This document shows, piece after piece, positions 26,179 to 34,948 of a stretch of DNA of 64,000 nucleotides. This DNA is from Arenimonas maotaiensis. GTDB taxonomy: Bacteria; Pseudomonadota; Gammaproteobacteria; Xanthomonadales; Xanthomonadaceae. Position numbers and translations under genes: made by a program. Positions within the stretch are counted from its first letter, which is position 1; each line of letters begins with the position of its first letter. Location of the stretch: assembly GCF_014638745.1 (NCBI RefSeq), contig NZ_BMFO01000003.1, forward strand, positions 1 through 64,000. Reading direction: 5' to 3'. The notes under the pieces were generated by a model that did no database searches, was not told the DNA's origin, and saw nothing but the letters and a program-made list of their open reading frames with translations.

Positions 26179-26889
26179 CTACCAGGCGTCGGGATTGAAC
26201 AGATAGCCCTTGCCGCGCACGGTCTTGATGCGCTGCGCCGCCAGCTCGGCGCCGCCCAGACGCTTGCGCAGGCGCACGATCAGCATGTCGATCGAGCGGT
26301 CGATGCCGTCGTGGCGGATGCCGCGCTGGAGCTCGAACAGCATGTCGCGGCTGACCGGCCGGCCGGCGTTGGCCGCCAGGTGCCAGAGCGCGTCGAATTC
26401 GGCGGACGTCAGCGGCATGGCGACGCCGTCGAGCGTGGCGCGCCGCGCCGAGGGATCGATGTGCAGGCTGCCGAAATGCAGGGGCTGCAGGCGGCTGGCC
26501 GCGGCCTTGTCACCGCTCTGCGCGCGGCGCAGGTGCGCGCGCAGGTGCGCCACCACCACCGGCGGCGCCACCGGTTTGGTCAGGTACTCGTCGGCGCCCA
26601 GCTCCAAGCCGAGGATGCGGTCGGTGTCCTCGTCCATGCCGGTCAGCATCATGATCACGCCGTCGTAGCGCGAACGCACGGCCTGGCAGATGGCGAAACC
26701 GTCCTTGTGCGGCAGGCGCGCGTCGAGGATCACCGCATCGCAGCCGAGCCCGAGGATGGCGGTTTCGGCCTCGGCGCCGTCACCGCAGACGTGCACATGG
26801 TAGTGCTCGCGCTCCAGATGGCGCTTGAGCAGCGTGGCGAATTCGGCATTGTCGTCGACAATCAGTACGCTCGCCTGTTTCATTCTCAT
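26179..26889 (-). CDS. OmpR/PhoB-type response regulator
   Basis: A 236-residue two-component regulator. The receiver has the acidic pair Asp12-Asp13, phospho-acceptor Asp56 (AVILDARLPHKDG), a Thr in MMLTGMDE and Lys in YLTKPV. The C-terminal winged-helix domain includes LTSAEFDALWHLAANAGRPVSRDMLF and RIKTVRGKGYLF. ATGs at 26889 and 26883 are both plausible; GGAG lies 4 bases before the first. It follows the Hpt-like gene by 10 bases and its ribosome-binding site touches that gene's stop. No histidine kinase is adjacent, so phosphate may come through the Hpt-like protein from a kinase elsewhere. Confidence 0.92.
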   Translation of the reverse strand: MRMKQASVLIVDDNAEFATLLKRHLEREHYHVHVCGDGAEAETAILGLGCDAVILDARLPHKDGFAICQAVRSRYDGVIMMLTGMDEDTDRILGLELGADEYLTKPVAPPVVVAHLRAHLRRAQSGDKAAASRLQPLHFGSLHIDPSARRATLDGVAMPLTSAEFDALWHLAANAGRPVSRDMLFELQRGIRHDGIDRSIDMLIVRLRKRLGGAELAAQRIKTVRGKGYLFNPDAW

Positions 26890-26899
26890 AATTCTCCGG

Positions 26900-27253
26900 T
26901 TATCCCCCCCGGCTGCGCAGAACGGCATCGATTTCGTCCTGCAGCGTATCCAGCGCACAGAGTACCTCGGCGAAGCCCTCGCCGGCTAGTCCACCGGCGC
27001 GCAGATGCCGTTCCTGCTCGGCCATACGCGCAGCCGCTTCCGGGTCACACAGCAGTGCGGCGCAGCCGCGGATCGCATGCAGGGCCTCCCAATCCGGCGC
27101 AGGGCCGCGCAGGGCCGGCAACAGGCGCGCGAGCAGGCTGCGGGTCAGCGCCAGGCCTTCGGCCGTTTCCTCGCCATCGCCGAAGGCCTCGCGGGCGCGG
27201 GCCATGTCCAGCACCGCGCCGGGCGCGCGGTTTTCCATCGGATTTTCACGCAT
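26900..27253 (-). CDS. Hpt-like phosphotransfer protein
   Basis: A 117-residue all-helical protein resembling a histidine phosphotransfer domain. VLDMARAREAFGDGEE matches the first Hpt helix, and DWEALHAIRGCAALL matches the active-site helix with His59. The Lys that normally follows (HxxKG) is replaced by Arg (HAIRG), a conservative change. It should relay phosphate between a kinase receiver and the downstream OmpR-type regulator, whose gene begins 10 bases later. The ATG at 27253 is chosen; an upstream extension to 27298 is possible but adds an unrelated basic stretch. Confidence 0.7.
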   Translation of the reverse strand: MRENPMENRAPGAVLDMARAREAFGDGEETAEGLALTRSLLARLLPALRGPAPDWEALHAIRGCAALLCDPEAAARMAEQERHLRAGGLAGEGFAEVLCALDTLQDEIDAVLRSRGG

Positions 27254-27302
27254 CGTCCACTCCCGCCGGATGACAAGCCGGCCGCACTGCCCTATCATAG
27301 CC

Positions 27303-27396
27303 GGCGAAGGGGAGTAGCTCCCGCTATCGCATCGTCAGCACGGGGTTGCAACGCCCCCGGTTCGATAGGCAGATTCCTGTCAGCAAGACCTTCGCC
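27303..27396 (+). ncRNA. yybP-ykoY manganese riboswitch
   Basis: The closing helix is GGCGAAGG (27303-27310) with CCTTCGCC (27389-27396). Next to it are the two signature pieces of the class: GGGGAGTAGC at 27309-27318 and GCAAGACC at 27383-27390. Between them GGGGTTGCAACGCCCC can form an inner stem. The class binds Mn2+ and is known upstream of alx/terC and mntP genes. A further hairpin, CCCCGGTTTTCCGGGG (27400-27415), lies between it and the alx start and may be the expression switch. Confidence 0.88.
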
Positions 27397-27447
27397 AAGC
27401 CCCGGTTTTCCGGGGCCCGTATGCATTTGGCAACCCAAGGAGCTGAC

Positions 27448-28431
27448 ATGTTAAGCATCGCCACCCCCACCATGTGGGCGGTCTTCATCGTATTCGTCAT
27501 CATCGCCCTGGCCGTCGACTTGCTGGTGCTGAAAGCCAACGGCCCGCACAAGGTCTCCACCCGCGAAGCCCTGCTCTGGAGCCTGGCCTGGATCGCCTTG
27601 GCCGCCGCGTTCAACGCCGGCCTGTGGTGGTATCTCAAGGAATCCGGCAATCCGGACGCCAACCGCATCGGTCTGGAGTTCCTGACCGGCTATCTGGTCG
27701 AGAAGGCGCTGGCGGTCGACAACATCTTCGTGTTCCTGATGATCTTCAGCTACTTCGCGGTGCCGGCGCCCTCGCAGCAGCGCGTGCTGATCTACGGCGT
27801 GCTCGGCGCCATCGTGCTGCGCGCCGTGATGATCTTCGTCGGCGCGGCGCTGATCCAGAAATTCCACTGGATCCTGTACCTGTTCGGCCTGTTCCTGCTG
27901 GTTACCGGCGGCAAGATGCTGTGGGCCGCCGGCCAGGAGCCGGACCTGGAGAAGAACCCGGTGCTGCGCTGGATCACCAACCACCTGCCGCTGACCCGCC
28001 AATACGCCGGCGAGGCCTTCACCCTGCGCGAAGACGGCATCAGGAAGTACACGCCGCTGTTCGTGGTGATGGTGATGGTGGCGTTCACCGACGTCATCTT
28101 CGCGGTCGACTCGATCCCGGCCATCTTCGCCATCACCACCGACCCGTTCATCGTGTTGACCTCGAACGTGTTCGCGGTGCTGGGCCTGCGCGCGCTGTAC
28201 TTCCTGCTGGCCGGCATGGCCGAGAAGTTCCACCTGCTGGCCTACGGCCTGGCGCTGGTGCTGATGTTCATCGGCGTGAAGATGCTGATCGTGGACTTCT
28301 ACAAGATTCCGGTCGGCGTCTCGCTCGGCGTGGTGGCGGCCCTGATCGCCTCGGCCATGGCGTTCAGCCTGGTGTTCAAGCCCAAGCCCAGAAAAGCGGC
28401 GGTCGGCGAAGAGTACCTGCTCAAGGACTAA
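27448..28431 (+). CDS. alx: TerC/Alx-family membrane protein (Mn2+ export)
   Basis: A 327-residue integral membrane protein of the TerC family, Alx branch. EKALAVDNIFVFLMIFSYF and VMVAFTDVIFAVDSIPAIFAI carry the conserved acidic pairs in membrane helices that bind the metal. DPFIVLTSNVFAVLGLRALYFLL is also diagnostic. Alx relatives export manganese, and the gene is preceded by a yybP-ykoY riboswitch, which supports that role. The ATG at 27448 follows AAGGAG by 6 bases; longer in-frame starts would lie inside the riboswitch. A strong hairpin follows at 28443. Confidence 0.93.
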   Translation: MLSIATPTMWAVFIVFVIIALAVDLLVLKANGPHKVSTREALLWSLAWIALAAAFNAGLWWYLKESGNPDANRIGLEFLTGYLVEKALAVDNIFVFLMIFSYFAVPAPSQQRVLIYGVLGAIVLRAVMIFVGAALIQKFHWILYLFGLFLLVTGGKMLWAAGQEPDLEKNPVLRWITNHLPLTRQYAGEAFTLREDGIRKYTPLFVVMVMVAFTDVIFAVDSIPAIFAITTDPFIVLTSNVFAVLGLRALYFLLAGMAEKFHLLAYGLALVLMFIGVKMLIVDFYKIPVGVSLGVVAALIASAMAFSLVFKPKPRKAAVGEEYLLKD

Positions 28432-28442
28432 GCCCGGCCCTT

Positions 28443-28466
28443 GGCGGGCCGGATCGCCGGCCCGCC
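28443..28466 (+). terminator. Hairpin after alx
   Basis: GGCGGGCCGG and CCGGCCCGCC form a perfect 10-bp stem around ATCG, 11 bases after the alx stop. TTGCGCTTTGT follows, a poor T-run, so termination is plausible but not certain. Confidence 0.6.
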
Positions 28467-28501
28467 TTGCGCTTTGTCCATCGGCCCCCATCTTGGAAAT
28501 C

Positions 28502-29269
28502 ATGGACGCCGAAACCCTGTACGCCAGCCAGCAAGCCGCCTATATGGGCCGGCTACGCGCCAACTTCAGCCGGGCGCTGACCGTGACCCTGGCCTGGGTG
28601 GCGCTGCTTGGCGCGGTGTTCTTCGCCCAAGACCGCCTGTTCGACACCCAAGCCCTGGCCATCGCGCCCCAGCGCGCGGACGGCCTGCTCGGCGTATTGA
28701 CCGCGCCGCTGCTGCATGGCGACTTCGGCCACCTGAGCGCGAACGCGTTCGCCATTCTGGTGCTCGGCAGCATCGCCGGCAGCCTGTATCCCCGCGCCAG
28801 CCTGCGCGCCTGGCCGGTGGTATGGCTCGGTTCGGGCCTCGGCACCTGGTTCATCAGTATGGGCGGCCACCACATCGGCGCCAGCGGCATCACCGTCGGC
28901 CTGATGTTCTTCCTGATCGCCCAAGGCCTGCGCCGGCGCGACCGCAGCGCGCTGACCGGCCTGCTGTTGGCGATGTTCTTCTTCGGCGGCATGGTGTTCT
29001 CGGTGCTGCCGCAGCAACAGGGCGTGTCCTGGGAATACCACCTGTCGGGCGCGGTGTTCGGCCTGATCACCGGCTTGGCCTTCGCCGGGCTGGACGAACG
29101 CGCGCCGAAACGCCTGTACAGCTGGGATCTGGAGCCGGAGCAAGACACGCCGGCGATGGAGGCCGAACTCGACCTGCCCGCACCGCGCGACGTGCCGGTG
29201 CTCTGGCACCGTCCGCCGCCGCCCGAAGGCGGTAAGATCCTGCCGTTCCGGCGTCCGCCACCGTCTTGA
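28502..29269 (+). CDS. Rhomboid intramembrane serine protease
   Basis: A 255-residue membrane protease. The catalytic dyad is Ser128 in HHIGASGITVGLMF and His180 in WEYHLSGAVFGLITG. LLHGDFGHLSANAFAI (near residue 70) is the conserved histidine/asparagine loop of helix 2. Six membrane helices are expected. The hydrophilic C-terminal tail (residues 205-255) is Pro-rich and ends in PFRRPPPS. It cuts substrates within their membrane segments; the targets are unknown. The ATG at 28502 is chosen over a TTG at 28493. Confidence 0.92.
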   Translation: MDAETLYASQQAAYMGRLRANFSRALTVTLAWVALLGAVFFAQDRLFDTQALAIAPQRADGLLGVLTAPLLHGDFGHLSANAFAILVLGSIAGSLYPRASLRAWPVVWLGSGLGTWFISMGGHHIGASGITVGLMFFLIAQGLRRRDRSALTGLLLAMFFFGGMVFSVLPQQQGVSWEYHLSGAVFGLITGLAFAGLDERAPKRLYSWDLEPEQDTPAMEAELDLPAPRDVPVLWHRPPPPEGGKILPFRRPPPS

Positions 29270-29333
29270 TCCGGATCACGCCGACGGCCGGCCGGCGCGG
29301 TAAAATGCCGGAACCGCACCGCCAGGCACCGCC

Positions 29334-30221
29334 ATGACCACTCCCCAGCGCGTTGAACATCTGCAGACCGACAAAGGCTCGGTTCCGGTCTACACCACCG
29401 CCGTGGTCGAACAGCCGTGGCAAAACTATTCGGAGACCGACCACGCCGTCTGGCGCACGCTGTTCCGCCGCCAGCAGGCGCAGCTGGGCGAACAGGCCTG
29501 CCGCGAATTCCTGGACGCCACCGCGGCGATGGGCATGTCGGACGCCGCCATCCCGAAGTTCAGCGAACTCAACACCGTGCTGCAGGCCGCCACCGGCTGG
29601 ACCCTGGTCGGCGTCGAAGGCCTGCTGCCGGAACTGGATTTCTTCGAACATCTGGCCAACCGCCGCTTCCCGGTGACCTGGTGGATCCGCCGACCGGAGC
29701 AGCTCGACTACCTGTCCGAGCCGGACCTGTTCCACGACTTGTATGGCCACGTGCCGCTGCTGATGAATCCGGTGTTCGCCGACTACATGCAGGCCTACGG
29801 CCGCGGCGGCCTGCGCGCGCACGCCATCGGCCCGGAGGCGCTGGCGCAACTGACCCGGCTGTACTGGTACACGGTCGAGTTCGGCCTGATCGACACCGCC
29901 GAGGGCCTGCGCATCTACGGCGCCGGCATCCTGAGCTCGAAGGGCGAGTGCGACTACAGCCTGAACTCGCCGGCGCCCAACCGCATCGGCTTCGACCTGA
30001 AGCGGGTGATGAACACCCGCTACCGCATCGACACCTACCAGAAGACCTACTTCGTGATCGACGGCTTCCGACAGCTGTTCGACGCCACCTTCGCCGATTT
30101 CGGCCCGATCTACGCCGACATCGCCGGCCGCGACGCGGTGCCGGCCGGCGCGGTGCTGGCGACCGACCAGGTGTTCCACCGCGGCAGCGGCGAGGGCTGG
30201 CTGGCCGACGGCGACATCTGA
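29334..30221 (+). CDS. phhA: Phenylalanine 4-monooxygenase
   Basis: A 295-residue iron- and tetrahydropterin-dependent hydroxylase that turns phenylalanine into tyrosine. The iron ligands are His134 and His139 in FHDLYGHVPLL and Glu182 in YTVEFGL. GAGILSSKGECDYSL and TYFVIDGFRQLFDAT are conserved in bacterial PhhA. It is monomeric-type, without the ACT regulatory domain of animal enzymes. TAAAAT at 29301-29306 is a likely -10. No pterin-carbinolamine dehydratase gene (phhB) is adjacent. It is convergent with a GGDEF gene across a short hexamer repeat. Confidence 0.96.
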   Translation: MTTPQRVEHLQTDKGSVPVYTTAVVEQPWQNYSETDHAVWRTLFRRQQAQLGEQACREFLDATAAMGMSDAAIPKFSELNTVLQAATGWTLVGVEGLLPELDFFEHLANRRFPVTWWIRRPEQLDYLSEPDLFHDLYGHVPLLMNPVFADYMQAYGRGGLRAHAIGPEALAQLTRLYWYTVEFGLIDTAEGLRIYGAGILSSKGECDYSLNSPAPNRIGFDLKRVMNTRYRIDTYQKTYFVIDGFRQLFDATFADFGPIYADIAGRDAVPAGAVLATDQVFHRGSGEGWLADGDI

Positions 30222-30225
30222 GGCA

Positions 30226-30250
30226 GCTCAGGCTCAGGCTCAGGCTCAGG
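30226..30250. repeat. Short tandem hexamer repeat (GGCTCA)
   Basis: The hexamer GGCTCA is repeated about four times in the gap between phhA and the convergent GGDEF gene, and it runs into the GGDEF stop codon (30246-30248). On the minus strand the unit reads TGAGCC, so each unit carries an in-frame TGA and changes in copy number would not alter the protein. Confidence 0.7.
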
Positions 30251-31871
30251 CGCAGACGCGGTCGCGGCCCTCGTCCTTGGCCTGATACAGCTTCTGGTCG
30301 GCGCGCTTGAACAGCGCGTCCAGGTCGGCGTCGCCGGCGTGCCATTGCACTACGCCGATCGACACCGTGAGGCCGAGCTCGCCGCCGTTTGCGAGCGGCA
30401 ACGACAGGCCGGCGACCGTGCGGCGGATGCGCTCGGCCACCATCGCGGCGTCGGCGATGCCGGTATGCGGCAACAGCGCGGCGAACTCCTCGCCGCCGGT
30501 GCGCGCGAACAGGTCGTGCGGACGAAGCTGCTGCAGGCAGGTCCGGGTCAGCAGCTTCAGGGCCTCGTCACCGATGTCGTGGCCGTACTCGTCGTTGATG
30601 CGCTTGAAGTGGTCGATGTCGAGCATCAGCAGCGACAGCGGATCCTCGATCCGGCGGGCGCGCGACAGCTCGCGTTCGCCGAACAGGTAGAAGTGGCGGC
30701 GGTTGAAGGCGCCGGTCAGTACGTCGGTATGCGCCTGATGCTCCATTTCACGCACATGACGCACGCGCTCGGCACGGGCCGCGGCCTTTTGCACCTGCAG
30801 TTGAGCCAGAATCCAGCTGAGCACCGCCAGCAGCAATACGATCAACGCCAACCCGATCTGACCGCCCGGTTGCGCCAACACGGTGTAACGGCGCCAGCTG
30901 ATTTCCGGCATGTAAACGGCCATGATGCCGTGCCAGTGGAATTGGCTGCTGTGCGTACCGTCTTTGAGTTGGGTTTTATCGTATTCCATGGCGGCATGGA
31001 AGGGATCGAACTGACGGAACAGGTAAAGACCGTCATGGGTACGGATTTCGCCGCGTGGCTGCGTCCGCATCGTGTGCCATATATCCGGCTGCTGTACCGC
31101 CAGGCTACGCTCGGGATGCCCCAACATCCAACCCCATTCGTTATCGGGCTCGACGTCCGAGACCCAATAGCCGCCAAAATTGAGCAGCATGCCGCGCACC
31201 GGCTTGTACAGGCCCATCGAAGTCTTGAATTCGGCGAGGAATTCGCTAGGATCATGGTTCATCACCAAGATGCCGCGCGGAATACCGGCGTTATCGGTCA
31301 CCTTGATCGCCAGCCGCTGGGTCGGCCGATGCGGCTGTTCAAGGCGCCCGTTTTCGATATTGAGGTCCAGCGGTGCGGCATAGACCTCGCCCGGCGACAA
31401 GCGTAGGGCTTCTTTGAAGTAGTAGCGGTCGTTTTTGTTCTGCAGTTCGGCGGCCGGCACCGATTGGGTACGGCCACCCCGGTGATTGATTCGAATCAGC
31501 TCGTTACCCTCCAAATCGAGGATGCGAATCTGATCGTAGTGCTGGTAGGTCTTGGCGGCCTTAAGCAAAAAGGCCTCGACCTCGGCGCGGTCGGCGGCGC
31601 TACCGGTCGTCATGTACTGCCGGATGCTCGGCACCAGCACCTGCATGCGGATATCGCTGTACAGCTCGCGGTAACGCTGTTGGATCAGGCGCTCGTTGAC
31701 ATCGGAGAAACCCTGCAGGCGCTCGACCAGGATGCGTTCGCGCGACTCCACGTTCTTTCGGTACGCCGGCCAGGCCAGCGCCAAAAAGACGGCCAAGCTG
31801 GCCAGAAAGTACAGCATGAACCGATACATCACCACGGAGACATCCGGTTTGCCTGAAGGCTTGTCGACCAT
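30246..31871 (-). CDS. Membrane-bound GGDEF diguanylate cyclase with periplasmic sensor
   Basis: A 541-residue protein. A first membrane helix (residues 15-35, YRFMLYFLASLAVFLALAW) is followed by a periplasmic sensor of about 270 residues with a dCACHE-like pattern (IRILDLEGNELIRINHRGG). A second helix (IGLALIVLLLAVLSWILA) leads to a coiled coil and the cyclase domain. The active site GGEEF is at 459-463 and the inhibitory I-site RPHD lies 9 residues upstream. LMLDIDHFKRINDEYGHDIGD is complete, so it should make c-di-GMP. The ATG at 31871 gives a sensible N-terminus; 10 codons more are open upstream. It is monocistronic and convergent with phhA. Confidence 0.93.
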   Translation of the reverse strand: MVDKPSGKPDVSVVMYRFMLYFLASLAVFLALAWPAYRKNVESRERILVERLQGFSDVNERLIQQRYRELYSDIRMQVLVPSIRQYMTTGSAADRAEVEAFLLKAAKTYQHYDQIRILDLEGNELIRINHRGGRTQSVPAAELQNKNDRYYFKEALRLSPGEVYAAPLDLNIENGRLEQPHRPTQRLAIKVTDNAGIPRGILVMNHDPSEFLAEFKTSMGLYKPVRGMLLNFGGYWVSDVEPDNEWGWMLGHPERSLAVQQPDIWHTMRTQPRGEIRTHDGLYLFRQFDPFHAAMEYDKTQLKDGTHSSQFHWHGIMAVYMPEISWRRYTVLAQPGGQIGLALIVLLLAVLSWILAQLQVQKAAARAERVRHVREMEHQAHTDVLTGAFNRRHFYLFGERELSRARRIEDPLSLLMLDIDHFKRINDEYGHDIGDEALKLLTRTCLQQLRPHDLFARTGGEEFAALLPHTGIADAAMVAERIRRTVAGLSLPLANGGELGLTVSIGVVQWHAGDADLDALFKRADQKLYQAKDEGRDRVCA

Positions 31872-31944
31872 TCCCGCCCCCTCAGCGCTTGGATGCCACA
31901 AGTAGCTGCATTGTAAGTCGCGGCTAGGCGCTTTGGAATAGGAA

Positions 31945-33180
31945 TCAGCCCGAAAGCCAGGCGGTCAGCGCCACCACGGCCAGCATCACCGCCATCGCGC
32001 CGCCGAAGCGCAGGCCGAAGTCGCGGCCGCCGGAGGCCCAGGCGATGCCGGTCTTGACCGAAGCACTGACCGCCATCACGCCGAGGAAAGCCCAGTGTCC
32101 GCGCGTTCCGTCCAGATCACCGGATTGCACCAGCTGGGCGATGCCGACCAAAGACGCCTGCAGTTCGGCGCTGGCCGCGAACAGGGTCATCGCCACCGCC
32201 CACTCCGGGCCGAGCGCGCGGCTGAGCACCGCGCTCAGCAGCAGAATCAGGGCGATGGCGGCGACCAGCGCCAAGGCATGGCGGATGCGGAACATGCGGC
32301 GTTGCGCCACCGGCGACTCCGGAACCTGTGCCGGCGCGCCGCGCAGGCCGAACGCGCTCAGCAGCAACAGGGCGGAAAACGCGGCCGCCAGCTCGAAACG
32401 GATGGCCTGCAGGTATTCCGGCGCCATGGCCAACAACACCGGCACGAACAAGCTGACCGACGCGGCATTGGCCAGCAGCGCCGCGGCCAGCGCCGGCGAA
32501 GTCAGGCCCGGTGCGGTGCGCGCCAGCTGCGCCGAGCTCAACGTGGCGGCGGTGGACGACACATAGCCCGAGAAGAAGCCGGCCAGCGGCAGACCCCAGC
32601 GGTTGCCGACCAGGCGCAGCGCGATGTGGGCGATGGCGCCGACCAGCATCACCAGCACCACCAGGCGCCAGAGCTTGGCCGGATTGAGCACGCCGTACGG
32701 ATCGACGGCCGCATCCGGCAGCAGCGGCAGCACGATCAGGGCGCTGGCCAGCAGCACGATGCCGTCGTGCACCTCGCGCTCGCTGAGCACCTCTTTGGTG
32801 AAACGATGCAGCGGCGTCTTGGCGTACAGCAGGCCCGCGCACAACGCGCCCAGGCCGGCCGCCAACGCCGCATCGGTGACCGCCAGCGAACCCAGCAGCG
32901 CGCTCAGCATCAGCGCGATCTCGCCGGTCAGGCCGGGGTCGTGCTGCGAGGAGCGCCAATACGCCACCGCGACCAGCGCCACCAGCATCGCCAACAGCAT
33001 CAGGAACGCGCCCATGCCCAGGCTGGTGGCCAATACCGCGGCCATCGCGGTCAGGGCGTGCGTGCGCACCCCGGCGAAGGTCTCGGCATGCGCGCGCTCG
33101 CGCACGGTGCCGATCATCAGGCCGACGCCGAGCGCGGTCATCAGCGCCGGCAACAGGGGATAATCGGAAAAAGCGTCCAT
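31945..33180 (-). CDS. MgtC/SapB-DUF4010 membrane protein
   Basis: A 411-residue membrane protein with about 12 hydrophobic segments. The N-terminal third resembles MgtC/SapB ([14 protein letters not shown] and [16 protein letters not shown]). The remainder fits DUF4010 ([21 protein letters not shown], and later [15 protein letters not shown]). Such proteins are usually labelled magnesium transport related, but their transport activity has not been shown. It is divergent from fbp across 61 bases that contain a TACAAT (-10-like) at 33210-33215 facing fbp. Confidence 0.88.
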   Translation of the reverse strand: MDAFSDYPLLPALMTALGVGLMIGTVRERAHAETFAGVRTHALTAMAAVLATSLGMGAFLMLLAMLVALVAVAYWRSSQHDPGLTGEIALMLSALLGSLAVTDAALAAGLGALCAGLLYAKTPLHRFTKEVLSEREVHDGIVLLASALIVLPLLPDAAVDPYGVLNPAKLWRLVVLVMLVGAIAHIALRLVGNRWGLPLAGFFSGYVSSTAATLSSAQLARTAPGLTSPALAAALLANAASVSLFVPVLLAMAPEYLQAIRFELAAAFSALLLLSAFGLRGAPAQVPESPVAQRRMFRIRHALALVAAIALILLLSAVLSRALGPEWAVAMTLFAASAELQASLVGIAQLVQSGDLDGTRGHWAFLGVMAVSASVKTGIAWASGGRDFGLRFGGAMAVMLAVVALTAWLSG

Positions 33181-33241
33181 CAGGCCTCCGCCCGCGATCC
33201 ATCAGGCATTACAATACGGCAAATCCCCGGAGATTTCGCGC

Positions 33242-34255
33242 ATGAAACCGACCGCCCTCTCGCGCCATCTGATCGAGGCGCAGCATCAAGGCCATATCAA
33301 CGCCGACCTGCGTCTGCTGCTGGAAGTGGTGGCGCGCGCCTGCAAGAGCATCGCCACCGCGGTCGGCAAGGGCGCGCTCGGCGGCGTGCTGGGCGACGCC
33401 GGCACCGGCAACGTGCAGGGCGAGGCGCAGAAGAAACTGGACGTGCTCAGCAACGAGATCCTGCTCGAGGCCAACGAATGGGGCGGCCACCTGGCCGGCC
33501 TGGCCTCGGAGGAGATGGACCACGCGCACGCCATTCCGAACAACTACCCGCGCGGCAACTATCTGCTGCTGTTCGATCCGCTGGACGGCAGCTCCAACAT
33601 CGACGTCAACGTCTCGGTCGGCACCATCTTCTCGGTGCTGCGCTGCCCGGACGGCGTGACCGAGCCGCGCGACGAACACTTCCTGCAGCCGGGCACCGAA
33701 CAGGTCGCCGCCGGCTATTGCGTGTACGGTCCGAGCACCATGCTGGTGCTGAGTTTCGGCCGCGGCACGCATGCCTTCACCCTGGACCGCGAACAGGGCA
33801 GCTTCATCCTGACCCGCGCCGACATCCGCATTCCCGAAGAGACCCAGGAATTCGCCATCAACATGTCGAACCAACGGCACTGGGAAGCGCCGATGCAGGC
33901 CTACATCGACGAGCTGCTGGCCGGCAAAACCGGCCCGCGCGGCAAGGACTTCAACATGCGCTGGGTCGCCAGCATGGTGGCCGACGTGCACCGCATCCTG
34001 ACCCGCGGCGGTGTGTTCATGTATCCGGTGGACGCCAAATGCCGCGACAAGGGCGGCCGCCTGCGCCTGATGTACGAGGCCAATCCGATGGCCTTCATCG
34101 TCGAGCAGGCCGGCGGCGCCTGCAGCACCGGCCGCGGCCGCATGCTGGAGGTCACGCCCGAAGCGCTCCACCAGCGCGTGCCGGTGTTCCTCGGCTCGAA
34201 GAACGAGGTGGCGCAGGCCGAACGCCACCATCGCGAGCACGACGCCCGGGCATGA
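33242..34255 (+). CDS. fbp: Fructose-1,6-bisphosphatase class 1
   Basis: A 337-residue gluconeogenic enzyme that removes the 1-phosphate from fructose 1,6-bisphosphate. LASEEMD and [25 protein letters not shown] carry the metal-binding acidic residues. [37 protein letters not shown] is the substrate-binding region. The length fits the class 1 family. Its stop overlaps the start of the next gene by 4 bases (ATGA), so the 2OG oxygenase at 34252 is translated together with it. A TACAAT box upstream is the probable -10. Confidence 0.96.
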   Translation: MKPTALSRHLIEAQHQGHINADLRLLLEVVARACKSIATAVGKGALGGVLGDAGTGNVQGEAQKKLDVLSNEILLEANEWGGHLAGLASEEMDHAHAIPNNYPRGNYLLLFDPLDGSSNIDVNVSVGTIFSVLRCPDGVTEPRDEHFLQPGTEQVAAGYCVYGPSTMLVLSFGRGTHAFTLDREQGSFILTRADIRIPEETQEFAINMSNQRHWEAPMQAYIDELLAGKTGPRGKDFNMRWVASMVADVHRILTRGGVFMYPVDAKCRDKGGRLRLMYEANPMAFIVEQAGGACSTGRGRMLEVTPEALHQRVPVFLGSKNEVAQAERHHREHDARA

Positions 34256-34947
34256 CCGCCGGCGATTTCATCGGCGTGTATCCCGGCCTGCTGGCGCCGG
34301 AACGCTGCCGTGAGATCACCGAGCGCTTCGATGCCAGCGGCCTGGCCACGGCCGGCCGCGTCGGCGGTGGCGTGCTGCCGGAACTCAAGCACAGCCGCGA
34401 CATCCAGCTCAACCAGCACGCGGACTGGCTGGCGGTCGAGAAGGAACTGAACACCGCCATGTTCCGCGCCCTGTTGGCTTATGCGCGCGAATATCCGTAC
34501 GCGCTGATCGCGCCGCTGCTGCTGCAGCGGCAGTTGCCGGACGGCACGGTCACCCGCTACGGCCACGACGATATCCGCGCGCTCGACGACCGCGCGCTGG
34601 CCGAGCTGCTGCGCGCGGTGTTCCGACCCGGTCCGGTCAACCTGCAACGCTACGAAGCGGATGAAGGCGGCTATCCGTACTGGCACAGCGAGCATTACCC
34701 GCGCGACGAGGACAGCCTGCACCGCGTGCTGCTGTGGACGGTGTACCTGAACGACGGCTTCGGCGCCGGCGAAACCGAATTCGTGCACCAGAACCGGAAA
34801 ATCGCGCCGCGCGCCGGCAGTTTCCTGATCGCGCCGGCCGGTTTCACCCACACCCATCGCGGCAATCGGCCGACCGGCGGCGCCAAATACATCGGCACCA
34901 GCTGGATCCTGTTCCAGCGCGCGGAAACCCTGTACGGCCGACGCTGA
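34252..34947 (+). CDS. 2OG-Fe(II) oxygenase, coupled to fbp
   Basis: A 231-residue protein with a double-stranded beta-helix pattern. [24 protein letters not shown] supplies the first iron ligands (HSE). [11 protein letters not shown] and [23 protein letters not shown] supply the distal His and the basic residue for 2-oxoglutarate. This resembles prolyl-4-hydroxylase alpha-subunit-like proteins of bacteria. It overlaps fbp by 4 bases and is followed by cls after 1 base, so the three are probably one operon with no obvious pathway link. The substrate is unknown. Confidence 0.85.
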   Translation: MTAGDFIGVYPGLLAPERCREITERFDASGLATAGRVGGGVLPELKHSRDIQLNQHADWLAVEKELNTAMFRALLAYAREYPYALIAPLLLQRQLPDGTVTRYGHDDIRALDDRALAELLRAVFRPGPVNLQRYEADEGGYPYWHSEHYPRDEDSLHRVLLWTVYLNDGFGAGETEFVHQNRKIAPRAGSFLIAPAGFTHTHRGNRPTGGAKYIGTSWILFQRAETLYGRR

Positions 34948-34948
34948 C

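Noticed and set aside
27346-27447. Upstream in-frame start of the alx gene
   Set aside because: It would lie inside the riboswitch, and the ATG at 27448 has a good ribosome-binding site.
32095-33241. Plus-strand frame leading into the fbp region
   Set aside because: It is antisense to the MgtC/DUF4010 gene and reads Gln/Arg/His-rich nonsense; fbp and the oxygenase have their own starts.
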